The notes beneath the pieces were generated by a model. That model had not been told where the DNA came from, searched no databases, and was given only the letters and a program-made list of their open reading frames with translations. Below are positions 1 through 12,564 of a stretch of 64,000 nt of DNA, one piece after another. The position numbers and the translations under genes were made by a program. Position 1 is the stretch's first letter; every line of letters begins with the position of its first letter. Source of the DNA: Ciona intestinalis (taxonomy: Eukaryota; Chordata; Ascidiacea; Phlebobranchia; Cionidae); contig NC_020178.2 of the NCBI RefSeq assembly GCF_000224145.3, forward strand, positions 196,638 through 260,637, written 5' to 3'.

Positions 1-3000
1 AACGACCGCATTAATTACCGCCAACAGTCTATCTTGTACAAGGTCGTTAATCGGAAATGCAGGAAAACAGTTATTAATAAATATTACTGATATGGAAATG
101 GAGCAGTGTTGCGACAAACTAGAGGTATTTTCAATAAAAAAAATTTACGAAATTTTAATATAATTTTAATTTCATAAATATTTTAAAATTTTTATTTGAA
201 ATTTTTTATTTAAAATTTATTTTTAGAAATGTGTGAAAAAAATTTGTATTTTTTTTTGTAAAATTGTTTTGACAGTGAGCATGGGGTGTATGGATACACC
301 ATGTGTGTCTGGTGTATAAGAAGAAAGCCATGTTATAACTCGACAGTGAGCATGAGGTCTTTTCAAAATACTTACAGTATTTCTTTTTTATTTCATTTAA
401 ACAAAAAAATTTTTTTTTTAGATTCGTGACGGCCAAAACGGACGTATTATAGCGACACTTAAATACTCCAGTATCAATGAACCGTTACTATATACTTCTA
501 CAACTGGTAGATTATATATTACAATGACAAGCGACACGTCTGTCCCAAAACGTGGTTTCAAAGCAGATATAAGCGTCGTAACAGGTAAATTTTATTGGAG
601 TAGTAAGGTACTGGGTTTAAGGCCCGTTGCTGCTAGTTTTTAGGTGTTTTATTTCAAGGTTGTGATAGTTTTTTTTATTGCTTTAACCCAGTGGTCACTT
701 ATGGGTTGTCTAAATTGTCTGTATATAAGCATACACGAGGTGTTTGAAACAGAACACATGTGTTTTAAAAACTGTCGTCGCCACGCGAGGATAAATAAGT
801 TACATTCATTTGTTACTGTATTTTAAAATAAAATTCTCGTTTTAACACAGTCACACAGGTTTATTTTATGTATTTGCTGCTCTTTTTAACTCAATTTTAG
901 TGTAAATTTTACAAAATTCTACCCAAAATTGCCAAAAAAAAATAGTTTTCATACCAAAAAATTCTAAAACATAATTTTGTTAAATTAAACAACTTTCTAA
1001 TTTTAAGTTATTTAAAAAAATTTTTCAGCTGAAAATGAGAGATTACTTTCTTCTTGTGGGTTTACCTCGTATGCTAGCTCGACCCCTGCGCAAATATTGA
1101 CCCCTAATTACCCCGATGACCACCCCCCTAACATGAATTGTCATTGGCTGATAAAAGCACCTACTCCCAACACACAAGTCGAACTCCATATTCATGATTT
1201 TAGAGTAGAAGCGTGCTGTGATCATTTAGAAGTTAGTATTTATTTTTTCTTACTTTAAATTTTATAAAATAACGAAAAAAAAAAAAAATTTTAATTTTAA
1301 ATTTGCCCAAAAATAATTTTAAATATATGTATATAAATTTCTTTTTGCTTTTTTTGCATTTATCAAAAAGTATAGGTTTTTAGCACAGAATGCAATATTA
1401 TTTCAAACTTTAACACTAACTTTAATACTATTTTCAATTTAATATTTAAAATATGTAACAAATTTAAAAAAATACAAAAAATTTTGTTCAAAAAATTTAA
1501 AAAATAATTTTAACCTTTTTAAGATTCGCGACGGCAATAACGCTGACTCACCGATGCTGACTCGACTAAACGATAATCTTCCGGCAAATTCTACATTTAC
1601 GTCCACGTTTGGCGCCCTCTACTTGAGATTTTTCTCGGATTCTTCGACAAATTACAGAGGCTTTAACGGAACTTATAAAATTGGTATTTTTTTGTTTATT
1701 TATTTTATTTTTTATAAAATCGGCCAATTTTTGTTTATTTATTATATTTTTTATAAAATTTTGGTTTATTTTTTTAACTAGCGGTAAATTTTTGTTTCTT
1801 TTATATTTTGTATAAATTGGTAAATTTTAATTTATTCATTTTAAATAAAATTTGTAATTTTTGTTTATTTTAGTATTTTTTATAAATTGGTTAACAATCA
1901 ATATATTTTTGTTTATTTGTTATATTTTTTGTATTTTTTTAGCTGGTTCTACTCTGCCTACTACAGGACCTGACTCAGGTATTTATTTTTTTTATTTATT
2001 TAACAAAAAAAAATTAAATATTTAAAAAAAACACAATAATATGCTATAATAAAAATTACTTTTTGATAATTTTGTTGGTAAAGTTTTTGTTAAAAAAAAT
2101 TTAATATATTTAAAAGTATAAATTAACATTTATATGATTATTGTCAAAAGTTGGGGTAAGATGGGACACTTTTCGTTCTCTAAGTCCCATTTGGTAGTTA
2201 ACAAAGACATTTACAGAATTATATAAAATACCGATTAGAAAATATGAGATATTATGTGCTAACGGTATCCATCTTACCCCACAGTACTACTTTTTTTTTC
2301 GAAAAAAAACAACAAAAAAATTCATAAAAAAAAAATTACAAAAAAATTATAAAAAAAAATTACAAAAAAATTACAAAAAAATTTACAAAAAATTTACATT
2401 TTTTTCAGAATTCGTTAGCACTTGTTATAGCATTCTGAAGGCACAAACCAGTGGAGTATATGGCATTAACAACAAAACAGTAACGACTTGTGGGGAGTAT
2501 TCTAAATGCTCACTGATACGAGCTACTACACAAGTTTCAGCAATAGGCTCTGGACCTTTAACAGGTAAAAATTATTCATATTTTTATAAAATAGAAATAA
2601 ACTGGTAAATTTTTGATTTTTTTAAATATTTTAAGTATATGTATATACTCTATTAATAGGGTATCTTTTTGCCCTTTTTTAAAAAAAAAATGAATTTTAA
2701 CAATGCATTTTTAAACAGTTTTTATAAAAAACAGAAAAATTGTTCAACTGCTTTTTTAAAATTGTCGTTTAAAAAATGTGTTTTTAGTCAATTTTATAAC
2801 AAAAATAGGTAAAAATTTAATGCGTTTTCAAAAACATAAAGAAATCTTGGATAAAAACTACGAAAAAAAGAAAAAAAAGTTATTTTTTTTACAGAAATCA
2901 CCTTTGATAAAAAAAATTACAAAAAAAAATTAAAAATATCGAAAAAATTTTTTTATTTTTTCTTCTTTTTTTACAGAAATCACCTATGGTGCATGCGTGC

Positions 3001-6000
3001 CTGCGTTATCATGCGAGGCAACAACATGTGACAGTCTACGTACTGCAATATATGGAATTTCTGCTCCTATTTCGTTCAATTTTACATCGTGTAGTGCAAC
3101 ATGCTGTTCTGATGATTTATGTAACGATGATAGTGGCCCTGGTGTAACAACTGCTGCTCCGAGCTCGACAGGTATTTATGGATGAATGTAACTTGTTTAT
3201 CCTAGCTTTTAACACAGGTGTTCTGTTTCATACACCTTGTGCCCGCTTATGAGTTACCACATATGTAACTTTATAGTAAATGAATGAATGTAACTTGTTT
3301 ATACTTGTGTGGCAGGGTAAAGACAGTCGTTATAACACAGGTGTTGTGTTTTATACACCTCGTGCCCGCTTACGAGTTACCATGTATGTAACTTTGTGGG
3401 TGATTGTTTTTTTGGCTGAATGAATGAATGTAACTTGTTTATACTTGAGTGGTAGGGTAATGACAGTAGGTATAACATACTCTTAATTTTTTAGGACTTT
3501 CAAATTTTTTTTATTCAAAAATTTACCTAAAAAAATTATTATAAACATTTTTTTTTAGAATTTTCAAATTCTTGTTTTTAATTTTTTTTTTTAAATTTAC
3601 CTAAAAAAATTTATTAAATTTTTTTTTTAGAATTTTCAACCTCTTGCTATGACACATTAAAGTCATCAGCGCTGGGCATGACAGTTTTAAACAGTAAAAG
3701 AGAGTCGTTCTGTCCACCCGAATCAAAATGTGTTTTAATGAAAGCTACAACATTAACCCAGCAGTTTGGGTCTCCACAAAATATAGCAGGTAAAAAAAAT
3801 TACAAAAAAAATTAAAAATTAGTAAAAAAAATTTTTTAATATTAAATTGTATTTAAATTTTTATAACAAAAATTAAGAAAAATATTTTTTGAGAGTCTTT
3901 TTTTTAAAAAAAAAACAAACAATTTTTTTACCCCTCCCCAAAAAAATTTTTTAAAAATCTAACATTTTTTTTACAGTTGATGTTGTATATGGGGGGTGCA
4001 TACCAGCTGTGACGTGCGGTTTCCTAACATGCGATTCTATGCGGAATGCTGTTTCTGGTTTGCAGTCGCCCGTAAATGTTACTTTTTCACGCTGCCAAAT
4101 TAACTGCTGTTCTGGGGCCTTATGCAATGATGATACAGCTACTACAATACCTTTGCCTAGTATGCGTTTATGGCTAAATTTTTTAAAGTTTTTTTGCATG
4201 TTTTTTATATGGGTGAGGTCCCACAGTGAGGCAAGCCATGGGACCTGAAATTTAGACCAGAGTTGGCTCATTACCCCAACATTGTATATGCACATTCTAT
4301 TCTATATGGGTGAGGTCCTACAGCGAGGCAAGCCATGGGACCTGGGATTTAGGTCAGAGTTGGCCCGTTACCCCAACATTGTATATGAACATTCTATTCT
4401 ATATGGGTGAGGTCCTACAGCGAGGCAAGCCATGGGACCTGGGATTTAGGTCAGAGTTGGCCCGTTACCCCAACATTGTATATGAACATTCTATTCTATA
4501 TGGGTGAGGTCCTACAGCGAGGCAAGCCATGGGACCTGGGATTTAGGCCAGAGTTGGCCCATTACTCCAACATTGTATATGCATTCTATTCTATATGGGT
4601 GAGGTCCTACAGCGAGGCATGCCTTGGAACCTGAGATTTAGGCCAGAGTTGGCCTATTTTATAAGTCTATTCTATATTGTGGGCACAAAGGTGTATGAAA
4701 CAGAACACCCGTGTTATAACAACTATCATTACCCCACCACACAAGAATAAACAAGTTACATTCATTCATTTAAAAAACTTCAAACTGTTTTTTTCAAATT
4801 ACCACAATGTTATTTTTCTAAATATTTATATTTTTTTCATTTTTAGGTCCAACAGGTCCTACTACAGGCACTGGAAGTGAGTATTTGTATTATACTACGT
4901 TATAACTTGACAGTGAGCATGAGGTGTATGAATACACCATGTGTGTCTGGTGTATAAGAAGACACCGATGTTATAACTCAACAGTGAGCATAAGGTATAC
5001 AAATACACCATGTGTGTCTGGTGTATAAGAACACCCATATTATAACCCGACAGCGAGCATAAGGTATACAAATACACCATGCTTGCCAAGTACTACTCGA
5101 CAGCGAGCACAAGGTCTATAAGTTTAACACAAAATTTTCAGGTCAACTAAGCTGTTACCTCGGCATTAGAATGAGTGGTGCATTCGTGAACAGTAACAAC
5201 CAAGTGGTTTCGCAGTGTGAAATAGGTTCCGCATGTTTAGGCATAGACGCCACAATCTCTGCCAGCATTCCTGGTTCCTTATCATATTCATGTAAGTATT
5301 TTTTACATGTTATAGCTATTATATTTTATTAAATGGTGTTTCCAGCTAAAAAAAATTGTTTCCAGCTAAAAAACTTAGTGTTTCCAGCTTAAAAAAATGA
5401 GTGTTTTCAGCTTAAAAAAATTAGTGTTTTCAGCTTAAAAAAATTAGTGTTTTCAGCTAAAAAAATTAATGTTTTCAGCTTAAAAAAATTAGTGTTTCCA
5501 GCTAAAAATTATTATTTTTCTGCTAAAAAAATAGTGTTTCCAACTAAAAAATAAATATTTTTTCTAGTTGATTTGTCCTATGGTTCCTGTCAACCCCGTG
5601 AATCGTGCAACACTGTGACTTGCGATTTACTGCAAAGCCTCTTGCCCAATACCAGTGCTGCCAGTCAAGAAATCACAAATTGTCGGGCCCAGTGTTGCGA
5701 TGAAAATTTCTGCAACGCGCCACCAATTATAACGTTATCCACTATTCCGATGACATCATCAACGCCGGTGATGTCATCGTTGCCTCCGGTTACAGGCACG
5801 ATAAGACCAACTTCAGAGCCAGGTTCGTGTTATAACTCGACAGCGAGCATGAGGTGTATGCCCATGTTATAACTTGACAGCGAGCATGAGCTGTATGAAT
5901 ACACCATGTGTGTCTGGTGTATAAGAAGACACCCGTGTTATAACTTAACAGTGAGCATGAGGTGTATGAATACACCATGTGTGTCTGGTGTATAAGAAGA

Positions 6001-9000
6001 CACCCATGTTATAACTCAACAGCGAGCATGAGGTGTATGAAAACACCATGTGTGTCTGGTGTATAAGAAGACACCCATGTTATAACTCGACAGCGAGCAT
6101 GAGGTGTATAAATACGCCATGTGTGTCTGGTGTATAAGAAGACACCCATGTTATAACTCGACAGCGAGCATGAGGTGTATGAATACACCATGTGTGTCTG
6201 GTGTATAAGAAGACACCCATGTTATAACTCAACAGTTAGCAAAAACACACTAAAAAAATCTCTTTTTTACAGTCCCCTTGGGACTTGCGTTGCACCAAAC
6301 AAATGCCAGCCCCCAAAATCAGTTTTTGACATGAAAAATATAGATGTGCCTTTCAAAGCAGGGTGTACTTATAGAGAAATGACCCGAAAACAATGGCTTT
6401 GTACTTCTTTGTTTTTCAATGAGTATCCATATGTGGATACTAGCATTTGCAGGTATTGTTTGAATGAATGAATGTAACTTGTTAACCTCGCGTGGCGGGA
6501 CAATGATAGTCATTATACCAGGGGTGTTCTGTTTCATACACCTCATGCCCGCTTTTAAGTTATGAATAAATGAATGTAACTTGTTTATACGAGCGTGGCG
6601 GGGCAATGATAGTCGCTATAACACAGGTGTTCTGTTTCATACACCTCATGCCTGCTTATAAGTTACCACGTATGTAACTTTGTGGGTGATTGTAATTTAA
6701 CCTTTGGGGTGATTGTAATTTAACTTTGTGGGTTATTGTAATTTTTAAGTAAAACCTAACAATCAAAAAACACTACAAACACATTTTTGTTTATATTTTC
6801 TAAAAAATAATACACAAAAATAATTTTTTTCAATTTTTTTTTAATTTAAATTTTTTTTTTTTTTATTAAAAAATGTTTTTTTTAGGACCAACATTCAACT
6901 TTATGACAAATGCATTGCTGCGGTTAATAAGGAATGTACACAAGGAAGTAAACCAACCATTGCGGACATAATTCCAATATATTTACGCCTAGCTCAATCA
7001 GTAAGTATTTTACTATTTATTTATTTATTTATCCTCGCATGGCGGGGCAATGACGTTTTTATAACACGGGTGTTCTGTTTCATGCACCTCGTGCCAGCTT
7101 TTAAGTTATAAATGAATGTAACTTGTTTATCCTTTTTTTATTATGAAATTTATGAATGTGCATACTACAAAAAAGTATAATACTCCCCCCAAAAAAATTT
7201 TTTTACCTTTTCTAATTTTTGAACCCTGTACCTTTAACTGTCCAGCATTATACCAAAACCGCTACACTACTTAACGTCCCATTTTCTACAGGCACTTGAA
7301 GAGGGAATCCGCAATTTTACGAACCGGTTTACCCCGAATTACGATTCCTTTTGTGTTCGTAGCAGCATAGGCGTTGAACGAGTTATTCGGCAAATGCAAA
7401 CCAATTTTGATGTTTTAAGGCAAGCTGAAAACAGTTCAGCGCCTATTACTTGCAATTTTAGAGCCCTTACCTCAAGAAGTAATGAAATACTGGCTTTAAT
7501 GAGACAAATGCTAACCACCAGTGATTCCAGTCAGTTTTGCAGGTTGGTTTTTGATCTGGAAACACTTTTTAAATTTTTTGAAATATTTTTTTTTGGAAGA
7601 TTTTTTGCTTTTTTTATTGTGTACTATGCACATGGTGTATTCATACACCTCATGCTCACTGTTGAGTTATAACATGGGTGTCTTCTTATACACCAGACAC
7701 ACATGGTGTATTCATACACCTCATGCTTACTGTCAAAAAAAATAATTATTTTCCTATTTTTAAAAAATTTAGTTGATTAAAAAAAAGTTATATAATTTTT
7801 TTAACTTATTTTATTAAAAAAAATAATTTTTTTCAGCTATTACACCAGTTATAACAATTTAATGAAAGAGCACACGAGGAATTTATGCAACTACAGTCGT
7901 GAAATAGAACAGCTTGGCATGGCTGGTTCTGAAGCCCAAAATTTCGTGATTTATTCCCAAAAATTGTTCAATTTGTTGCCATTATTATTAGGAGACCAGC
8001 AACTGCCAAAATGTTTGGGTAAGATTTTTGTTTTTTAGTCGTTTTTTAGTAAAATATAGTAGGGTGGGGAAAGATGGGACATCTTTTCATTCTATTTTTT
8101 CCTCCCATTTGGTAGTAAACAAAGAACATTAAAAGAATTATAAAACCGTATCCTCACGACTCCTATAGGCCGTAGTTAATTGTTTAAAACATGGTCAGGA
8201 TATTTGAATGTTATGTGCTAAAGGTGTCCTATCTTACCCCACAATACTATACCATTTTTGAATTTTTTTACAAAACTTTTTTTTTTTCACAGCTTTGAGC
8301 GCGATTGATATCGACTTAGATAATGGTAAGTGTTCCCTTTTTATTTTTGTGAATTTATTTTCCAGTCAAACAAAGATTAAACACTTTATTTCCCAGGCAC
8401 ACCGCGCAACACTAATTTCACCCAACCAGACGAAAACGGTAAAAAAAATGTTTTAAAATTTTTAAAATATTAATTTCAATTTTTTTGTAATATTTTTTTA
8501 TAGGAAAAAATATTTTGTTTCACAATGGAATTTGTATAATTTTTTTTGCATTTAGGGTTTTTACCACTGTAAAATAAATAATGTTGTTATACATTAAAGT
8601 AAACAAAAAAAGTTTATAATTTAAATGAAAAATTGTTATGTTTTATAATGAATATAAAAATAATAAAATTAATAAAAATTATCTCCCAAAAAGTTTTTAA
8701 AACATTAAAAAAAAAATAACATTTATATTAAAAAGGTATATAATAAAAAAAGTATATTTTTTTGTAAAAAAAATAATTTTTTTTGAAATAAAAACAGTTT
8801 ATTATGATAATTTTTTTAATATTATTTTTTTTTAGGCTGTTGGTCATACAATCTTGACTTAATGTTCCTATTGGACGGATCTGGATCTTTAAATACCCTG
8901 GATTTCGAAAATTCTATTGATTTTGTAAAGCAAATTGCGGCCACTTTTGACTTACGTCAAACGAAAATTGGAATAATGCAATTTTCACATTGGTTTAGAA

Positions 9001-10927
9001 ACAGGTATAAAAAAGTTTTTTTTAAATATATTTAAAGTGTTTATTTGTAATGAGTGAAATTTTTTGGCATAGCATAAAATGGCTTATTTTTTAGGTATAG
9101 TAGAGTGAAGTAAAATGGGACACTTATAGGCTAGCAGATAATATATTATCCAAATATCTTGATCGTGTCTTGATCCAAATATCTTGATATTTTATTCTTT
9201 ATTTTTTACAGAGTAACATCAAGGCAAAATTACTTAAAGACTGAAATAGGACTGGGACGATATGCGTCACATATAAGATTTAACGTAAGTATAAACATTC
9301 TATTCTATATGGGTGAGGTCCTACAGTGAGGCATGTCATGGGACCTGGGATTTAGGTCAGAGTTGGCCCATTACCCTAACATTGTATATGCACATTCTAT
9401 TCTATATGGATAAGGTCCATTTTTAACGCGAAGTATTTTTAATACCCAGTATAAAATTTACCCAAAGTATTTTTAATACACAGTATTTATAAAATTTGAC
9501 CAAAGTATTTTTACTGTACAGTTGGCAGCGGATAAAATCAGACACCATGGGTACACAACATACACGGCCCGTGCTATTAACCAAGCTGTAAGGGTTGATT
9601 TGGCTGGATCTGAGAGATTTGCTGACCCATGCACGAAAAAGGCAATTGTCATAGTTACAGATGGACCGTGAGTTTCGCCTTTTTCTATTTTCTCTTTTTT
9701 GAAAATTAAAAAAAAAACTTTTTTTTTCATTTTTGGCCTGTTCAAAAATTGCATAAAATAGATGTTTTTTTAATTGAAAAATGACTGACTTGTTTAGGCA
9801 TTACATAAAATAACTTGATAATTTATATAGTAAGGTGGGGGAAGATGGGACACCTTTTCATTCTATTTCTCGTCCTATTTGGTAGTAAACAAAGAGCATT
9901 TAAAGAATTATAAAACTGTGTCCCCACAACTCCGTTGTTAATTGTTTAAAACACGATCAGGATATTCGGATATTATGTGCTAAAGGTGTCCTGTCTTCCC
10001 CCACCCTACTATACATTAAAATTTTGCACAGGGCAACAGACAGTACTCTTTTACTTGCAAATGCAAACGCAGCTAGACGACAAAACGTTGTTTTATTTGC
10101 CGTTGGCGTGAGAAGACATGCTATTACACAATTGCAGGTAAAATTTTCATATTTTTATGTTTTTCCCAAATTTTGTTATGGTTTTATTATGAAAAATTTC
10201 TTTTGGGTAATTGTTACTAAATATTTTAATTGTTTTTTTATTTGATTTGAAAATGTTAGAAAAAATTGCAAAATGTATAAAAAGTTTCGTAATAAACTAC
10301 TTTTTTGAAAAATTTATTGCAAATTTAACGAAATGCATTTTTACAGCAAATCGCGAGTGGGAATATTGGTAGCAACGAACGTGTATACACTGCTCAAGAC
10401 TTTATCGGACTTCATGAATTAGTTCCAGTTGTCAGGGATGATTTACACAATCTATTATCTGGTAAGTGATTTTAAATTTAAACTAATGAAAGCAGTTACA
10501 TACGTGGTAACTTGTAAGCGGGCACAAGGTGTATGAAACAGAACACCCGTGTTAATATAACGACTATCGTTTTCCAGCCATGCGAGGATAAAGCTAGTTA
10601 CTTACAAGTTACCACTTATGTAACTTTGTAAGTGGTTGTTTTTTGTATAGCTGACAATTTAGACAACCCATTAGCGACCACTGGGTTGAAGCAATTGCTG
10701 TTAAATGTCTTGCCCAAGGACACATACGCCATATCTTTAATCGTGTTTTAAAAAATTAAAAACGCTCTTTCAGAGTCGTGAGGATACGGTATATAATTCT
10801 GTAAATATTCTTTGTTTACTACCAAATGGGACGAGAAAAGAGAACGAATCCCATCTTACCCCAAACTACTATAAAAATAATAATTTTTTTTTCAGATGGG
10901 ACAATTTTTTCAGCCAGCGCGCCATAA
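1..10927 (+). CDS. CUB-CUB / three Ly6-uPAR-like / VWA secreted protein, 5' end outside window
   Basis: Exons: <1-124, 422-584, 1029-1231, 1524-1683, 1943-1978, 2409-2564, 2977-3171, 3631-3789, 3977-4159, 4847-4876, 5142-5291, 5568-5822, 6273-6452, 6886-7000, 7292-7542, 7837-8018, 8293-8325, 8397-8438, 8836-9004, 9212-9284, 9522-9667, 10032-10137, 10347-10461, 10896-10927 (stop TAA). Two CUB domains each carry the CCDxLEIRDG signature split by a phase-0 intron. Three Ly6/uPAR-type domains follow, each split over two exons, with closing motifs [18 protein letters not shown] and CCDENFCN. Then come a Ser/Thr/Pro linker and an unrecognised Cys-containing, helix-rich-looking region (6273-8018). 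The C-terminus is a VWA domain with metal site DGSGS and later TDGP. Splice phases agree at every junction except 5822/6273. Probably extracellular; ligand unknown. I do not recognise a named orthologue. Confidence 0.8.
270..360 (+). repeat. 71-bp satellite, about 1.3 units
   Basis: Unit theme: GAGCATGAGGTGTATGAATA, ACACCATGTGTGTCTGGTGT, then GACACCCATGTTATAACTCG. Intronic. Confidence 0.8.
2152..2289. mobile_element. MITE, palindromic family, older subtype
   Basis: Inverted ends GGGGTAAGATGGGACAC and ATCTTACCCCACAGTACTA around TTTGGTAGTTAACAAAGACA. Confidence 0.75.
3185..3480 (-). repeat. SINE 3' tails, reverse, three pieces
   Basis: Reverse SINE 3' regions (ACACCTCGTGCCCGCTTACG and flanks) in tandem, in an intron. 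Confidence 0.7.
4205..4672 (+). repeat. 97-bp tandem repeat, nearly five units
   Basis: The unit contains GGTGAGGTCCTACAGCGAGG, a CATGGGACCTGGGATTTAGG part and an ATTCTATTCTATATGG end; equivalent points at 4310 and 4407 are 97 bases apart. Single units recur at 9297-9415, 17490-17660 (reverse) and about 46965-47010. Confidence 0.9.
4903..5125 (+). repeat. 71-bp satellite, about three units
   Basis: Same unit as at 5826 and 13072, between exons ending 4876 and starting 5142. Confidence 0.85.
5338..5562 (+). repeat. Intronic repeat of GTGTTTTCAGCTTAAAAAAA type
   Basis: About eight degenerate units of roughly 20-30 bases run up to the acceptor of the exon at 5568. Most units contain TTTCCAG or TTTTCAG, so the array is a row of acceptor look-alikes. 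Confidence 0.8.
5826..6240 (+). repeat. 71-bp satellite, about six units
   Basis: Fills most of the intron between 5822 and 6273, at the junction where exon phases do not agree. Confidence 0.9.
6470..6700 (-). repeat. SINE 3' tails, reverse, two pieces
   Basis: Two pieces with GAATGTAACTTGTT and TTCATACACCTCATGCC. Confidence 0.7.
7622..7738 (-). repeat. 71-bp satellite, about 1.6 units, reverse
   Basis: Reverse complement of the standard unit, in the intron after 7542. Confidence 0.8.
8055..8251. mobile_element. MITE, palindromic family
   Basis: TAGTAGGGTGGGGAAAGATG to CCTATCTTACCCCACAATAC, about 195 bases, in an intron. Confidence 0.82.
9826..10013. mobile_element. MITE, palindromic family, clean copy
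   Basis: TATAGTAAGGTGGGGGAAGA to CTTCCCCCACCCTACTATA, with the typical core GTTAATTGTTTAAAACACGA. Confidence 0.85.
10740..10873. mobile_element. MITE half, before the last exon of the CUB/Ly6/VWA gene
   Basis: Core and one end only, 20 bases from the acceptor at 10896. Confidence 0.7.
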
Positions 10928-11069
10928 GACGACAATTGCCACTTAGACGCAATCCGTTGGAATGACACACGTGTTCCAAAAATTGTACAAAGTTTTTTCT
11001 GACTGCCCTATAGCCACAAGCATGTATTATTACATTGTAGTTACGTACGCGCATTTAATTTCGCTATAG

Positions 11070-11075
11070 AATAAA
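11070..11075 (+). promoter_or_regulatory. poly(A) signal of the CUB/Ly6/VWA gene
   Basis: AATAAA about 145 bases after the stop codon at 10925-10927, a normal 3' UTR distance. Confidence 0.5.
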
Positions 11076-11119
11076 ACAGCATTGTCATACAATTCTGGCG
11101 TTTTTTGCCTATTTTAAAT

Positions 11120-11470
11120 GAATGAAGGAATGTAACTTGTTTATCTTTGCATGGCGGGGCAAAGACAGTCATTATAACACGGGTGTTCTGTTTAAAACAC
11201 CTCGTGCCCGCTTACGAGTTACCATGTATGTAACTTTATGAGTGATTTTTCCGGGCGTTTTTTATGTATGGCTGATGATTTGGATAACCCATTAGTGACC
11301 ACTGGGTTGGAGCAATTGCTGTTAACTGTCTTGCCCAAGGACGCATACGCCCACAATGGTAGCAGCGACGAGCCTTGAACCCAGTACCTCTGGAAATGTA
11401 ACTTGCGTGACTGGAAAACCACAGTCGTTATAACACGGGTGTTATAACTCGTGCCAGCTTGCGCATTAGT
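11120..11470 (-). mobile_element. SINE, reverse
   Basis: Contains the tail, the conserved middle (GACCACTGGGTTGGAGCAAT, GTCTTGCCCAAGGACGCATA) and part of the head. Confidence 0.75.
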
Positions 11471-11687
11471 TTAAACGAATTATGAGTAAAATGCAATTAA
11501 AAAAGGTAAAAGTAGCAGTTTATCGTAGTTTTATAACGCTATACAGTTGTGTAGTTTCTTAATGTATGGCCCAATAAAAACAGCCGTTTTGCTATTTTGC
11601 TTGGAGAGCATTAGTAAAATGCAATCCAAAAACGTGAAAAGTAGCAATATTTTCGTTTTATAATGCTTTACAATTGTGTATTGCGAT

Positions 11688-11853
11688 AGAGAAAGATGGG
11701 ACACCTTTTCATTATATTTTCTCGTCTCATTTGGTAGTAAACAAAATTATAAAACCGTATCCTCACGACTTTAATAGACCGCTGTTGATTGTTTAAAACA
11801 CGATCTGGATATTAAGAGCTAAAGGTGTCCAATCTCCCCCCACCTTACCATAT
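11688..11853. mobile_element. MITE, palindromic family
   Basis: Slightly shortened core (CATTTGGTAGTAAACAAAAT). Confidence 0.75.
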
Positions 11854-12564
11854 AGTGTTCTAAATAAAGTTACAGCCCCAATAAAAAAAACAGCCGTTTC
11901 GATTCTCACTTTTGTACGTAAATAGCACAGGGACATACCCCTAGAGAGAACCTTTTTATTTCTTTCAAAAGCACTTTTTCTTTTGACCCATTTGCCAACG
12001 TGTCTGATGTCTGCAGCGCAAAGCGTCTAGACTGCACTCAATGTATCAACTGAACAGTTTTATACAGTTTAAAATTGTAGCAGAACGTTATACAGCCTTT
12101 TTTTAACGTAAATTTGTCCGTATAAGACTTTAACAGCACATAGTACAGTTTAAATGTATAATAGTGTTTTTATACGAAGCGAAAATTTAGCAACAATTTA
12201 CTTTTTTTAAAGTAATGTACTGTACAACTGTTACTGTATGACAGTGTATATATTATATGTAAGAGTCAAAATAAAAATATTACCAATATTTTTACCTTTT
12301 TTAAGTTATAACAAAAAGTTCGAATACTTTTGAAAGTTATAAATTTACCTTTTTTTAAAAGTATAACACCTTTTTAAAGTTATAATTTTTTTGCAGTACT
12401 ATGTATATAAACAACGAAATTTAAACAATTTTCAAGACTTTTTTAAGTTTTTAGAGTAATAATCTGCAGAAAATTTGTGCACATTATAATAGGCTACTAA
12501 AGTATTAATTAAAATTTTGAGAAAGTATGTTTAACTCTATTTTTACCGTAAATTGGTAGGGTGG

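Noticed and set aside
4009..4248. Separate 79-codon gene [13 protein letters not shown]
   Set aside because: It is the second half of the middle Ly6 domain read past its donor at 4160.
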